From positions 310,001-374,000 of the forward strand of contig LJSH01000001.1 in the NCBI GenBank assembly GCA_001314625.1: a DNA stretch of 64,000 nt, given 5' to 3'. How positions within the stretch are numbered: the stretch's first letter is position 1; every line of letters starts with the position of its first letter. A program made the translations under genes and the position numbers. Below the pieces are notes generated by a model. That model had not been told where the DNA came from. It did not search any database and saw nothing but the letters and a program-made list of their open reading frames with translations. This document shows positions 1 through 9,143 of the stretch, piece after piece. The stretch comes from Oceanicaulis sp. HLUCCA04 (GTDB lineage Bacteria > Pseudomonadota > Alphaproteobacteria > Caulobacterales > Maricaulaceae).

Positions 1-699
1 GCGCGCTGCAAGGCGCATGCGCGCATCCGCAACGCGGCGCTCACCGGCCTCCAGTTGTGGCAGCAGGGCGCTGGCCAGGCTGCGCTGCCCTGCCCACAGA
101 AGAAAATCGACCCGCTCGGCGTGATCTTCTGCGGTCAGGAAGCTGCCATGCTCGCGCAGCACTTCGCTTTGATAGGTCTGGCGAAGCGATTGTGTCCGCC
201 ACGCCTCGCGTATCTGCTCGCGGCCTTCGTCAACGCGTCCCAGCGCGATCAGCGCCTCGCCCCAGGCAACGCGCCCTTCGCCGGTGACCGGCTCACGCCG
301 GGCATACCAGCCAGCGGTGAGGTCGGCGCCCATATCGGCCTCGGCCAGCTTCCACTCGGCCTCGCGCTGTATCGCGTCTTCACGCGGCCAGCCTTCCAGT
401 TCTTCCAGCGCCGTATGTAATTCGGAAAAGAGTGCCCGGGCATCTGAGGTCGCTATGCGCCAAAGCAGCAAATCCTTGGCGACGGGGTGCGTGATGTTGA
501 AGCGGGCCTCGCGCACGAAGGACCAGTCGCCGGCATCGGCGGCGCGCAGGGCGCGGCGCAGATAATCGAAATCATTATCGCTCAGGATGGCCGAATGGTT
601 GGGGACAGGCGGCTTCAGCCGTGGCACCGGCACATCGCCAAGGGCCGGAGCGCTCAGCGTCAGGACTGACAGGGCGAGCAGAGCGACACGCAACAGCAT
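1..699 (-). CDS. Soluble lytic murein transglycosylase, N-terminal part (truncated by window edge)
   Basis: The minus-strand frame is open for exactly 233 codons from an ATG at 699 to the first base of the window, so the C-terminal catalytic part lies outside. It begins with a Sec-type signal peptide (hydrophobic stretch LLALSVLTLSAPALG) and continues as an all-alpha superhelical region rich in Ala, Arg, Glu and Trp (for example DLLLWRIA and WYARREPVTGEGR). This is how the ring-shaped N-terminal domain of Slt70-type lytic transglycosylases looks. Such enzymes cleave peptidoglycan in the periplasm to 1,6-anhydromuropeptides. The start is supported by AGAGG about 10 bases upstream. It is transcribed divergently from dapA, an arrangement common in Caulobacter relatives. 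The SLT catalytic domain is not visible here, so the call rests on fold and context. Confidence 0.72.
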   Translation of the reverse strand, partial: MLLRVALLALSVLTLSAPALGDVPVPRLKPPVPNHSAILSDNDFDYLRRALRAADAGDWSFVREARFNITHPVAKDLLLWRIATSDARALFSELHTALEELEGWPREDAIQREAEWKLAEADMGADLTAGWYARREPVTGEGRVAWGEALIALGRVDEGREQIREAWRTQSLRQTYQSEVLREHGSFLTAEDHAERVDFLLWAGQRSLASALLPQLEAGERRVADARMRLAAR

Positions 700-777
700 G
701 ATGGAAAACCTCTTGGCAACAGGCAGATCTACAGACTCGTCCAACGCGCTGGCGCTGTCCACAGCGATTGCAGCGTC

Positions 778-806
778 TTGGCGGGCACGATTGCAATCGA
801 TATGGT
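778..806 (+). promoter_or_regulatory. Candidate sigma70-type promoter of dapA
   Basis: TTGGCG at 778-783 and TATGGT at 801-806 are separated by 17 bases, about 40 bases ahead of the dapA start in the divergent gap between the transglycosylase gene and dapA. This is a motif match only. Confidence 0.4.
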
Positions 807-845
807 CCGCGCCCATTTGCGCTGTTGCGCAACTCTGACAAGGCT

Positions 846-1727
846 ATGCAATCCATGTTCCGCGGCTCGTTTACGGCTCTCATCACTCCTTTCAGCAGCG
901 GTCAGCTTGATATCGCGGCGCTGAAGCGTGTGGTCGAACACCAGATCAATGCCGGAACGCACGGGCTGGTTCCCGTCGGTACCACGGGCGAATGCGTCAC
1001 CTTGAGCCATGATGAGCACTGCCGCGTCGTCGAAACGGTACTCGAAACCAGTGCAGGGCGTGTGCCGGTCATTGCCGGGGCCGGTTCAAACAACACCGCT
1101 CACGCCATCGAACTTGCCCGCTTTGCCAAAAGCGCCGGCGCCGACGCAGTGCTGGTCGCCGCGCCCTATTATAACAAGCCTTCGCAAGCCGGGCTGGCGG
1201 CGCACTACCTCGCCATCGCAGACGCCGTGGAAATTCCGCTTTTTGTCTACAATGTGCCGGGCCGGTCGGTGGTCGACATATCTGTCGAGACCATGGCGCA
1301 GGTCGCCAGACACCCGAACATTATCGGTGTGAAGGACGCGACCGGCGATATTCAGCGTGTCACACAGCACCGGCGCGCCATTGGCTCAGATTTCATTCAG
1401 CTCTCCGGCGAGGATGCCAGCGCACTTGGTTATAACGCCCATGGCGGAACCGGCGTGATTTCCGTTTCGTCCAACGCCGCCCCGGCGCTGTGCGCGGCGC
1501 TCCAGGCCGCAACGCTGGAAGGGCGCTGGGATGAGGCGCGAGACCTCAATGACCGGCTGCAACCGTTGCACGAGGTGATGTTTGCGTATTCCAGCCCGGC
1601 ACCGGCCAAATACGCCGCGAGCTTGCTGGGTCTGTGTTCCGCAGAGGTGCGCCTTCCTCTGGTGGAGTGCCCTGAAGCGGTGAAGGACCGGATCAGGGCA
1701 GTCCTGACGGACTTGTCGCTTATATGA
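846..1727 (+). CDS. dapA: 4-hydroxy-tetrahydrodipicolinate synthase DapA
   Basis: Condenses pyruvate with aspartate semialdehyde, the first committed step of diaminopimelate and lysine synthesis, in the cytoplasm. The 293-residue product matches the usual length of about 292. The GTTGE motif that binds pyruvate, the active-site tyrosine in FVYNVPGR and the Schiff-base lysine in GVKDATGD are all present. The chosen start (MQSMFRGSF) has a weak AAGG upstream; a second ATG at 855 is also possible. The open frame extends further upstream but without family similarity. The stop overlaps the smpB start by four bases (ATGA), suggesting translational coupling. Confidence 0.96.
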   Translation: MQSMFRGSFTALITPFSSGQLDIAALKRVVEHQINAGTHGLVPVGTTGECVTLSHDEHCRVVETVLETSAGRVPVIAGAGSNNTAHAIELARFAKSAGADAVLVAAPYYNKPSQAGLAAHYLAIADAVEIPLFVYNVPGRSVVDISVETMAQVARHPNIIGVKDATGDIQRVTQHRRAIGSDFIQLSGEDASALGYNAHGGTGVISVSSNAAPALCAALQAATLEGRWDEARDLNDRLQPLHEVMFAYSSPAPAKYAASLLGLCSAEVRLPLVECPEAVKDRIRAVLTDLSLI

Positions 1728-2194
1728 GCAAGAGCGATGATAGCGGGCTGATCGCCGTCAACCGGCGTGCCCGGTTCGATTACGAGATTGAGGACACGCT
1801 GGAAGCCGGGCTGATGCTGGTCGGCACAGAGGTAAAATCCCTGCGCCAGGGCCGGGCCAATATCGCCGAGGCCTATGTCAGCGTGGAGCGTGATGGCGCA
1901 CTCTACCTGATCAATGCCGATTTCCCGCCCTATGAAGGTGGCAACCGCTTCAATCACGAGCCGCGCCGTCACCGTAAGCTCCTGCTGCACAAGAAGCAGA
2001 TGGCCCAGCTGGCCGGCGGCGTGCAGCGCGAAGGGCGCACAATCGTCCCGCTGCGGCTCTATTTCAACGACCGGGGGCTGGCCAAGCTCCTGATTGGGCT
2101 CGCCAAGGGCAAGAAGACCATCGACAAGCGCGAAACCATCAAGCAGCGCGAGTGGAACCGCTCCAAGGCGCGTCTGATGAAGGATTTCGGCTAG
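1724..2194 (+). CDS. smpB: SsrA-binding protein SmpB
   Basis: Binds tmRNA and delivers it to stalled ribosomes for trans-translation. The 156-residue protein contains the OB-fold signature ([32 protein letters not shown]) and the basic C-terminal tail [18 protein letters not shown] that folds in the ribosomal A site. The start overlaps the dapA stop. Its stop codon shares a CTAG tetranucleotide with the stop of the convergent uracil-DNA glycosylase gene. Confidence 0.97.
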   Translation: MSKSDDSGLIAVNRRARFDYEIEDTLEAGLMLVGTEVKSLRQGRANIAEAYVSVERDGALYLINADFPPYEGGNRFNHEPRRHRKLLLHKKQMAQLAGGVQREGRTIVPLRLYFNDRGLAKLLIGLAKGKKTIDKRETIKQREWNRSKARLMKDFG

Positions 2195-2844
2195 AGCCGC
2201 GCCCTGGCCGTCTCGAATACGGCATGGAACATCGGCTCGGTCAGACGGCCGGTATTCGTGTTGTAGCGCGAGCAGTGATAGCTATCGATCAGGGTGAGGG
2301 GGCCTTGTTGGGGGCCTTCGACAGCATGCTCCGCGCCGTGGGCAAACTTGAACGCCGCCGGCCGCAGGCCCAGCGCGCGCAGCGCGTTCTCGTGCGCAAT
2401 CCGCCCCAGCGCAATCATCACTTTGAGATTGGGCAGCGCGGCGATGCGCGCCGCGAGGAATGGCCGGCAATTCGCCATCTCGGCGCCAACGGGTTTGTTC
2501 TGAGGCGGGGCACATCGCACGGCGTTGGTGATCATGGCATCGACCAGCTCCAGCCCGTCAGCCGGATCGGCCCGGTAGGTGCCTTTTGAAAAGCCGAACT
2601 GATCCAGTGTCGCGTAAAGCAGATCACCCGCCCAGTCGCCGGTGAAGGGGCGGGCGGTGCGGTTCGCCCCGGTACGGCCCGGTGCCAGCCCGACAATCAG
2701 CAGACGGGCGCCTTCGTCGCCAAATGAAGGCACTGCGCCGTTGAACCAGTCCGGCTCCCGGCGGGCATTCTCCTCACGATAGATGACGAGGCGAGGGCAG
2801 AGGGGACAGTCGGCGCGCGGCTCTGCCGCAACGCTACGCGTCAT
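2191..2844 (-). CDS. Family 5 (UDGb-type) uracil-DNA glycosylase
   Basis: Excises uracil and other deaminated bases from DNA to start base-excision repair. The motif [19 protein letters not shown] is the family 4/5 active-site loop, and [12 protein letters not shown] matches the C-terminal catalytic motif of family 5. Four cysteines in the pattern CPLC near the N-terminus and C-x15-C in the middle fit the [4Fe-4S] cluster of these enzymes. I chose the ATG at 2844 because GAGG lies six bases upstream; this gives 217 residues. The 5' end overlaps the 3' end of the upstream NYN gene by 11 bases, so the two are probably co-transcribed. An open extension to 2901 has no family similarity. Confidence 0.88.
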   Translation of the reverse strand: MTRSVAAEPRADCPLCPRLVIYREENARREPDWFNGAVPSFGDEGARLLIVGLAPGRTGANRTARPFTGDWAGDLLYATLDQFGFSKGTYRADPADGLELVDAMITNAVRCAPPQNKPVGAEMANCRPFLAARIAALPNLKVMIALGRIAHENALRALGLRPAAFKFAHGAEHAVEGPQQGPLTLIDSYHCSRYNTNTGRLTEPMFHAVFETARARL

Positions 2845-3415
2845 CATCATCCTCGGCATCGGCTGCCGGGAAATCCTCGCGTGCACGGCGCTCGCGGCCA
2901 ACCAGCCGTCCCAGCTCGGCCAACTCGATAAAGTTGTCGGCCTGCCGCCGCAGATCGTCGGAGATCATTGGCGGTTGGGATTTGAGCGTTGAAACAACCG
3001 AAACACGGACGCCCCGGCGCTGGACCGCCTCGACAACCTTGCGGAAATCACCATCGCCGGAGAACAGGATAATGTGATCGAGATAGCTGGCTGCCTCGAT
3101 CAGATCGACGGCAATCTCGACGTCCATGTCGCCCTTGATCCGGCGGCGGCCATTGTCATCGGTGTATTCGCGGGCCGCCTTGGTAACAATGCTGAACCCG
3201 TTATAATCCAGCCAGTCGACCAGAGGCCGGATGGGCGTATAGTCGTCGTTTTCCAGCAGGGCGGTGTAGTAATTGGCGCGCACCAGACGGCCGCGCTTGC
3301 GGAATTCCTCAAGCAATTTGCGGTAATCAATGTCGAAATCGAGGCCGCGCGCTGCGGAATAGAGGTTGGCACCGTCGATGAAAAGGCCGATGCGCTCATT
3401 GGGATAGAATGTCAT
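2834..3415 (-). CDS. NYN domain (LabA/DUF88 family) putative ribonuclease
   Basis: A 193-residue PIN-like protein. Conserved acidic residues of the NYN fold are visible in FIDGANLY, GDMDVEIAVDLIE and LFSGDGDF, which together form the metal-binding pocket of this putative endoribonuclease family. The substrate is not known. The C-terminus is strongly acidic (AEDDDDA), and its GAT-GAT-GAT codons also form the tandem ATGs at the start of the downstream glycosylase gene. It is transcribed divergently from folK with only 44 bases between the genes. Confidence 0.88.
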   Translation of the reverse strand: MTFYPNERIGLFIDGANLYSAARGLDFDIDYRKLLEEFRKRGRLVRANYYTALLENDDYTPIRPLVDWLDYNGFSIVTKAAREYTDDNGRRRIKGDMDVEIAVDLIEAASYLDHIILFSGDGDFRKVVEAVQRRGVRVSVVSTLKSQPPMISDDLRRQADNFIELAELGRLVGRERRAREDFPAADAEDDDDA

Positions 3416-3459
3416 GGGGCTCCTTGTTGGGCTAATGGCTAACTAAAATAGGCGTCTGC

Positions 3460-3978
3460 GTGAGCATTTATATCGCATTTGGTTCAAACCAAGCCCTCGG
3501 CAACATACAGCCTGCCGGTTTGTTGTGCGAGGCCGCCCGGACGTTGAATGCATCGGGCGTCGCGCTGCGCGCGCGCTCATCTCTATGGCGCTCGCCGGCC
3601 TGGCCCGATCCGCAAGACCCGGCCTATGTGAACGCCGTCGCCCGTGTGGAAACCGCCAAAGCCCCGGCAGAGCTGCTGGACTGCCTGCATGCCATCGAGG
3701 CGCAACTCGGCCGGGCAAGGGCACACCGCAATGCGCCCAGAACGCTTGATCTCGATATCATTGATTTCGATGGCTTATTGTCGGACGGGATGCCGGGCCC
3801 GGTCCTGCCGCATCCGCGCGCCAGCCAGCGCGCTTTTGTCCTTTTGCCCTTGCGCGAAATTGCGCCGGACTGGATCCATCCGGCCACGGGCCAGGGGATC
3901 GACAGGCTGGTCGGCGCACTTGCGCCAGGCGATGTGGCGGCCACAAAGATCATCGGCCCATTCGGTGAAACGCGGTGA
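3460..3978 (+). CDS. folK: 2-amino-4-hydroxy-6-hydroxymethyldihydropteridine diphosphokinase FolK
   Basis: Transfers pyrophosphate from ATP to 6-hydroxymethyl-7,8-dihydropterin in folate synthesis. IAFGSNQALGN at the N-terminus, LWRSPAWPDPQDPAYVNAV and the RTLDLDIIDFDG metal-binding motif are diagnostic. The 172-residue length is normal. The start is a GTG; no earlier in-frame start fits the family. folP and folB are not neighbours here. It precedes rpoZ by 108 bases. Confidence 0.95.
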   Translation: MSIYIAFGSNQALGNIQPAGLLCEAARTLNASGVALRARSSLWRSPAWPDPQDPAYVNAVARVETAKAPAELLDCLHAIEAQLGRARAHRNAPRTLDLDIIDFDGLLSDGMPGPVLPHPRASQRAFVLLPLREIAPDWIHPATGQGIDRLVGALAPGDVAATKIIGPFGETR

Positions 3979-4004
3979 CAGCGTTGTGCAGCGCAGCGCC
4001 GTGC

Positions 4005-4033
4005 TTGAAGCGAAGCGCGCACTGAGGTATCAG
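4005..4033 (+). promoter_or_regulatory. Candidate sigma70-type promoter ahead of rpoZ-rsh
   Basis: TTGAAG at 4005-4010 and TATCAG at 4028-4033 lie 17 bases apart in the 108-base folK-rpoZ gap. This could drive the rpoZ-rsh-pyrE-pdxJ-acpS-rnc-era run. Motif match only. Confidence 0.35.
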
Positions 4034-4086
4034 AAAGGTTCGCTATTACCCCCGATCCTCTATCGCATTTGGGAGCGTCCACGCTC

Positions 4087-4452
4087 ATGGCTCGCGTTAC
4101 TGTCGAAGATTGCATCGAAAAAGTCCCGAACCGTTTCCGGCTCGTCCTTCTGTCTGCACACCGCGCCCGTAATATCGCGGCCGGATCCCAGCTGCAGATT
4201 GACCGCGACAACGACAAGAACCCGGTCGTGGCGCTGCGCGAAGTCGCTGAGGAAAAGCTGGACCTTGATGCGCTCTCCGAAAGCCTGGTGGCGGGTCTCG
4301 AGCGCGTGATTCCCGTTGACGAAGAGGAAGAGGATACGCGCCACGATGCAGGCGAGGCACAGCGCGCTCTTCCGGCTCCGGAAATGGACGAGGCGGCCAT
4401 GCTGCGCGCCCTGCAAAGTGATCGGGACGGGCCGGCAGACGGCCGTCTGTAA
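4087..4452 (+). CDS. rpoZ: RNA polymerase omega subunit RpoZ
   Basis: Small subunit that helps assemble RNA polymerase and, in proteobacteria, contributes to the ppGpp-binding site. [19 protein letters not shown] is the typical N-terminus, followed by [14 protein letters not shown] and a C-terminal acidic extension (DEEEED). With the ATG at 4087 the product is 121 residues, typical for alphaproteobacteria. The stop is only three bases before the start of rsh, so RNA polymerase omega and the ppGpp enzyme are made from one transcript. Confidence 0.96.
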   Translation: MARVTVEDCIEKVPNRFRLVLLSAHRARNIAAGSQLQIDRDNDKNPVVALREVAEEKLDLDALSESLVAGLERVIPVDEEEEDTRHDAGEAQRALPAPEMDEAAMLRALQSDRDGPADGRL

Positions 4453-4455
4453 GCG

Positions 4456-6675
4456 TTGGGCGGGGTAGCGCTCAGCGCGTCCGCCGAAGCGCCGGGAACC
4501 ATCCCAAGCGCCGACGACCTTATTGCGCGGGTAAAGGCCTACCATCCCAATGCGGATGGGGACCTGTTGCGGCGTGCATACGAATATTCACGCGACAAGC
4601 ACGGTCCGCAAAAGCGCCATTCTGGCGAGCCCTATTACGGTCATACGGTAGCGGTCGCGATGCTGCTGGCCGATCTTCGCCTGGATGTGGCAACGGTCTG
4701 CACCGGACTACTTCATGATACTGTTGAAGATACCGATGCAACGCTAGAAGAAATAAAAGAATTATTTGGCGAAGATGTAGCGCGCCTTGTTGATGGCGAG
4801 ACCAAGCTCAGCCAGATGGAGCTGATCAACAAACGCACCCGCCAGGCCGAGAATTTCCAGAAGCTGGTGCTGGCTATCACCGATGATGTCCGCGTCCTGC
4901 TGGTGAAGCTGTGCGACCGGCTGCACAATATGCGCACACTGCACTTCATGCCCAAGCCCGACAAGCGCGAGCGGATAGCGCGCGAGACGCTTGAAATCTA
5001 CGCGCCGCTGGCCAGGCGGATTGGCGTGAACCGGATCTGTGTCGAGCTGGAAGACCTCGCCTTTCGCAATATCAACCCGGACGGCTACGAATCGATTACC
5101 CGCCGGCTTGCGGCGCTTCGCTCCACCCGTGCTTCCGCGATTGCCGCCATGTCCTCGCTTCTGTCCCAGCGCCTTGAAGAAGCCGGGATCGATTGCCGGG
5201 TTTTTGGCCGGGAGAAGCGCCCCTATTCCATCTGGCGCAAGCTGGAGCGCAAGGGCACATCCTTTGATGATATCGCCGATATTTATGCTTTCCGCGTGAT
5301 CGTGAACACGCCCGATGAGTGTTATCGGACGCTCGGCGTTATCCACCAGAACTGGCGGTCCGTACCGGAACGCTTTCACGACTATATCTCAACGCCCAAG
5401 CCCAACAACTACCGCTCCCTGCACACCACCATTGTCGGCCCGCACAATGTGCGCATGGAGTTGCAGATCCGTACCGAAGCCATGGAAGCGGTTGCCGAAA
5501 CCGGCGTTGCCGCTCACTGGCGCTATAAGGCGGGGCGGTATGGCTATGATCCCAAATCCGCGCGCGAGGCAGGGGGCGATCCGCTTTCGCGGCTTCGGGC
5601 CTTTGTCGAAATTCTTGAACAGGGCGGTGATCCGGACGAGTTTCTCGAACACGCCAAGCTGGAGATGCTCACCGACCAAGTCTACGCGTTCACACCGAAG
5701 GGTGAGTTAATCGCCCTGCCGCAGGGCGCGACGCCGCTGGATTTTGCCTATGCCGTCCACACCGAGCTGGGCGCGGGCGCCGTGGGCGTGCGGATCAATG
5801 GGCGTGAACGTCCGCTGCGTACGCGTCTGCGCAACGGCGATACGGTCGAAATCATCAAGGGCGGGACGCGTCAGCCGCCTGCGGGCTGGGAAGACCTGGT
5901 TGTCACCGGCCGGGCCAAGGCAGCCATCCGGAAGCTGATCCGCGAGACCCAGCTTCAGGAGTTCGAGCGGCTCGGCAAAGTCATCGCGGAACATGCCTTC
6001 CAGCGTGAGGGCAAGTCGTTCAAGGAATCGATCCTGAGCGAGGCTTTGGCCCGGCTTGATCTCAAATCGCCCGAACAGCTTTTTCAGGCGCTTGGACGCG
6101 GCCAGGTCACCTCCACCCAGCTTTTCGATGCTGTCTTTCCCGGGCAACGCGAGAAAAACCCCAATGATCCCAGCCAGCGCGAGCTTATCGATGACGAGAA
6201 GGGCGCGCTTTACGTGCACGGGAGCGGCCTGACATCCGGCGTATCGCTGCATTTTGCGCCGTGCTGCTCGCCGCTGCCCGGCGACCGGATCGTTGGCATC
6301 ATGCGCACCGGCGAAGGTGTCGAGGTGCATGTCATTGACTGCGAACGCCTGGCCGAGCTGGAGGAAGAAGATCCTGCGTCGGGTGATAACTGGATCGATC
6401 TCAAATGGACGCCCGAGGCGCGCGCCAATGCCGTTTCGGTCGGCCGTGTGCTGGCGACGGTTCGAAATGAGCCGGGCGTGCTGGCCGAGATTGCCGGCGC
6501 CGTCGGCGAGGCGCGCGGCAACATCACCAATATCAAGACCTTGTCACGCTCCCGGGACTTCTTTGACATGGCCTTCGATATCGAGGTCGTGGACGTGCGC
6601 CATTTGTCCAATATCGTGGCTGCGCTGAAGACCTGTGACCGGGTAGTCACCGCCGAGCGCGCCCGCTACGAGTAG
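4456..6675 (+). CDS. rsh: Bifunctional (p)ppGpp synthetase/hydrolase, Rsh (RelA/SpoT homologue)
   Basis: Makes and degrades the stringent-response alarmone ppGpp. Domains in order: HD hydrolase ([37 protein letters not shown]), nucleotidyltransferase synthetase ([19 protein letters not shown]), TGS ([19 protein letters not shown]), a cysteine-containing RIS/zinc-finger region ([16 protein letters not shown]) and a C-terminal ACT domain. Both catalytic halves look intact; the 739-residue length is standard. The only usable start is a TTG at 4456, three bases after the rpoZ stop and directly after an in-frame stop; no ATG or GTG follows before conserved sequence. The motif that separates bifunctional (RxKD) from synthetase-only (ExDD) enzymes reads RFHD here. 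Confidence 0.95.
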   Translation: MGGVALSASAEAPGTIPSADDLIARVKAYHPNADGDLLRRAYEYSRDKHGPQKRHSGEPYYGHTVAVAMLLADLRLDVATVCTGLLHDTVEDTDATLEEIKELFGEDVARLVDGETKLSQMELINKRTRQAENFQKLVLAITDDVRVLLVKLCDRLHNMRTLHFMPKPDKRERIARETLEIYAPLARRIGVNRICVELEDLAFRNINPDGYESITRRLAALRSTRASAIAAMSSLLSQRLEEAGIDCRVFGREKRPYSIWRKLERKGTSFDDIADIYAFRVIVNTPDECYRTLGVIHQNWRSVPERFHDYISTPKPNNYRSLHTTIVGPHNVRMELQIRTEAMEAVAETGVAAHWRYKAGRYGYDPKSAREAGGDPLSRLRAFVEILEQGGDPDEFLEHAKLEMLTDQVYAFTPKGELIALPQGATPLDFAYAVHTELGAGAVGVRINGRERPLRTRLRNGDTVEIIKGGTRQPPAGWEDLVVTGRAKAAIRKLIRETQLQEFERLGKVIAEHAFQREGKSFKESILSEALARLDLKSPEQLFQALGRGQVTSTQLFDAVFPGQREKNPNDPSQRELIDDEKGALYVHGSGLTSGVSLHFAPCCSPLPGDRIVGIMRTGEGVEVHVIDCERLAELEEEDPASGDNWIDLKWTPEARANAVSVGRVLATVRNEPGVLAEIAGAVGEARGNITNIKTLSRSRDFFDMAFDIEVVDVRHLSNIVAALKTCDRVVTAERARYE

Positions 6676-6701
6676 CGCCGCGATGGATCTGGAGACCGGA
6701 C

Positions 6702-7292
6702 ATGATGACCGCTGAGGAAGTACTTGACGAGTTCCGTGAGGCCGGGGCCCTGCTGGAGGGACATTTCATTCTGTCCTCGGGCCTTCGAAGCCCCGTTTTC
6801 CTGCAAAAGGCGCTCGTCTTTCGCGAACCCGCCCGCACCGAAAAGCTGTGCAAAGCGATGGCAGAGGCCGTCCGGGCGCGGGTGAAGGAGCCAGTCACGG
6901 CGATCGTGTCTCCGGCTCTGGGCGGGATAATTCCGGGCTATGAAACGGCTCGCCAGCTTGGGCTGCCCTTTCTTTTCGTCGAGCGCGAGGACGGCGAGTT
7001 CCGCCTGCGCCGCGGCTTTCAGCTGACGGCCGCTGACCGCGTGCTGGTCGTGGAGGACATCGTGACGACCGGTCTCTCATCGCGCGAATGCATCACCGCG
7101 ATTGGCAAGACGGGCGCAAAAGTCGTCGCCGAAGCCTGTCTGGTGGATCGCTCAGGCGGGCGCGCCGATGTGGGTGTGCCGCTGATCGCGCTCGCGACGG
7201 TAGCCTTCCCGGCCTATGCCGAAGACGATCTGCCACCGGAACTGGAACGCATTCCCGCCATCAAGCCGGGAAGCCGGGGGCTGGAGGCGTAG
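6702..7292 (+). CDS. pyrE: Orotate phosphoribosyltransferase PyrE
   Basis: Converts orotate and PRPP to orotidine monophosphate in pyrimidine synthesis. The PRPP-binding motif [14 protein letters not shown] is perfect, [12 protein letters not shown] holds the substrate loop, and the 196-residue length is normal. Two tandem ATG codons open the frame with GGAG about 8 bases upstream. It lies 26 bases after rsh and 8 bases before pdxJ in the same transcription unit. Confidence 0.96.
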   Translation: MMTAEEVLDEFREAGALLEGHFILSSGLRSPVFLQKALVFREPARTEKLCKAMAEAVRARVKEPVTAIVSPALGGIIPGYETARQLGLPFLFVEREDGEFRLRRGFQLTAADRVLVVEDIVTTGLSSRECITAIGKTGAKVVAEACLVDRSGGRADVGVPLIALATVAFPAYAEDDLPPELERIPAIKPGSRGLEA

Positions 7293-7300
7293 GACACGAC

Positions 7301-8047
7301 ATGCTGCGTCTCGGCCTTAATATCGACCATGTCGCCACGATCCGTAATGCGCGCGGCGGTGCCCACCCCGATCCGGTGCGCGCGGCGGCGCTGGCGCAGG
7401 CGGCGGGGGCCGATGGCATCACCATCCATTTGCGCGAAGACCGGCGCCATATCCGCGACGGTGATCTTGATGCTGTCCGCGCGGCGACGCGCCTGCCGAT
7501 CAATCTGGAAATGGCCGCAACGGGCGAGATGACCGCTATTGCCGAGCGTTTCCGCCCCCATGCGGCCTGTCTGGTGCCTGAAAAGCGCGAAGAGCGCACT
7601 ACTGAGGGCGGACTGGACGTGGCAGGCCTGCATAACACTATCGCGCCCTTGGTGCGCCGGCTGAAGGATGCGGGCTGCCGCGTTTCACTTTTCATTGAGC
7701 CGGACCCTCTACAGATTGATGCAGCGGAACGCCTCGGCGCGCCGGTCGTGGAATTGCACACCGGACGCTATGCCGAGCTGTGGCTGAAGGGTGATGAGGA
7801 CGGTGTCGCGCGCGAGCTGGAACGCCTGCAAGCCGCCGCCAGAGATGCTGTCCGGCGCGGGATTGAACCCCATGCAGGTCATGGCCTGACCTTTGATAAC
7901 GTCAAGCCGGTCGCGGCCATCTCTGAGTTCGCCGAGCTGAATATCGGCCATTTCCTGATCGGCGAAGCGATCTTCACCGGACTGGAAACAGCGGTAAAAC
8001 GGATGCGCGCGTTGATGGATGAAGCCCGCGCGGAGCAGGCGGCGTGA
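7301..8047 (+). CDS. pdxJ: Pyridoxine 5'-phosphate synthase PdxJ
   Basis: Closes the pyridoxine ring from 3-amino-2-oxopropyl phosphate and deoxyxylulose 5-phosphate in vitamin B6 synthesis. The N-terminus [19 protein letters not shown], the motif [12 protein letters not shown], the region [17 protein letters not shown] and the 248-residue length are typical. The ATG at 7301 is chosen; the frame is open upstream but overlaps pyrE without similarity. The stop overlaps the GTG of acpS by four bases. Confidence 0.97.
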   Translation: MLRLGLNIDHVATIRNARGGAHPDPVRAAALAQAAGADGITIHLREDRRHIRDGDLDAVRAATRLPINLEMAATGEMTAIAERFRPHAACLVPEKREERTTEGGLDVAGLHNTIAPLVRRLKDAGCRVSLFIEPDPLQIDAAERLGAPVVELHTGRYAELWLKGDEDGVARELERLQAAARDAVRRGIEPHAGHGLTFDNVKPVAAISEFAELNIGHFLIGEAIFTGLETAVKRMRALMDEARAEQAA

Positions 8048-8457
8048 TTCTGGGCATCGGCACCGACATTATCGATATCCGCCGTGTCGAGCGGTCGATT
8101 GAACGCTTCGGTGACCGCTTCAAGAACCGGGTTTTCAGCGCTGGCGAGCGGGCCAAGGCCGAAAGCCGGATGCGCGAGGTGGATACTTACGCGAAGCGTT
8201 TCGCCGCCAAGGAAGCGACCGCCAAGGCGCTCGGCACCGGCATTTACAGGGGCGTGATCTGGCGTGATCTGGAGGTCATCAACCTCAAGGGCGGAAAGCC
8301 AACCATGAATCTCTCCGGCAAGGCGCTGGAGCGGGCACGCGCACTGACGCCGGACGGCATGGACTTTATCATTCATCTCACGCTGACCGACGATTACCCG
8401 TGGGCGCAAGCGTTCGCGATCCTCGAAGCTATCCCGACAACGGGTGAGGGCGCATGA
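8044..8457 (+). CDS. acpS: Holo-[acyl-carrier-protein] synthase AcpS
   Basis: Transfers the 4'-phosphopantetheine arm of coenzyme A to acyl carrier protein. [15 protein letters not shown] with the metal-binding aspartate, and [15 protein letters not shown] with the catalytic glutamate-lysine motif, are diagnostic. The GTG start overlaps the pdxJ stop and the stop overlaps the rnc ATG. The signal peptidase gene lepB, which sits between acpS and rnc in many alphaproteobacteria, is absent here. Confidence 0.97.
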   Translation: MILGIGTDIIDIRRVERSIERFGDRFKNRVFSAGERAKAESRMREVDTYAKRFAAKEATAKALGTGIYRGVIWRDLEVINLKGGKPTMNLSGKALERARALTPDGMDFIIHLTLTDDYPWAQAFAILEAIPTTGEGA

Positions 8458-9143
8458 CCAACCGCATCAAGCGTCTCGAGGAATCCATCGGCTATCAGTT
8501 CGCTGACCCGGAGCTTCTGGAGATCGCGCTGACCCACGCCAGCCATGGCGATGGCCGCCGCCGCACCGATTCCAATGAACGCATGGAGTTTCTCGGCGAC
8601 CGCGTGCTCGGCCTGCTCGTCGCTGAGCAGCTTTACGCGATGTTTGAAGGCTTGAGCGAAGGCGGGCTGGCCCACCGGCTCAACGCGCTGGTAAACAAGG
8701 GCGCGTGCGCCCGGGTTGCGCGCGCTCTCAATCTGGGAGACGCGCTGCTTCTGTCGCCGGGCGAGGAGCGCCTGGGTGGCCGCGAGAAGGAATCCATTCT
8801 GGGCGATGCCTGCGAGGCGCTTATCGGTGCGATCTATCTTGATGGCGGCATGAGTGCGGCGCGCGCCTTCTTCGAGACAGCATGGGAAGACGAGCTCGCC
8901 CAGCTGACCCGGCGCCAGAAGGATGCCAAATCCCATTTGCAGGAGTGGGCGGCGCGCAAGCGATTGACGGCACCCGCGTACGAAACCCTGTCGCGCAAGG
9001 GCCCGGATCATCGGCCGCACTTCACAGTGGAGGTGCGTATCGAGGGGCTGGAACCTGCTATGGGTGAAGGCAATACCAAACAGGCCGCGCAACGCGCGGC
9101 AGCAGACACCATGCTCAAACGGGAAAACGCCCATGACCAGTAA
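8454..9143 (+). CDS. rnc: Ribonuclease III
   Basis: Double-strand-specific endoribonuclease for rRNA and mRNA processing. The signature [17 protein letters not shown] holds the catalytic acidic residues, and the second metal-binding acids are in [20 protein letters not shown]-terminal double-stranded RNA-binding domain follows ([13 protein letters not shown] to [13 protein letters not shown]). The 229-residue length is normal. Its last 11 bases overlap the start of era. Confidence 0.97.
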   Translation: MTNRIKRLEESIGYQFADPELLEIALTHASHGDGRRRTDSNERMEFLGDRVLGLLVAEQLYAMFEGLSEGGLAHRLNALVNKGACARVARALNLGDALLLSPGEERLGGREKESILGDACEALIGAIYLDGGMSAARAFFETAWEDELAQLTRRQKDAKSHLQEWAARKRLTAPAYETLSRKGPDHRPHFTVEVRIEGLEPAMGEGNTKQAAQRAAADTMLKRENAHDQ

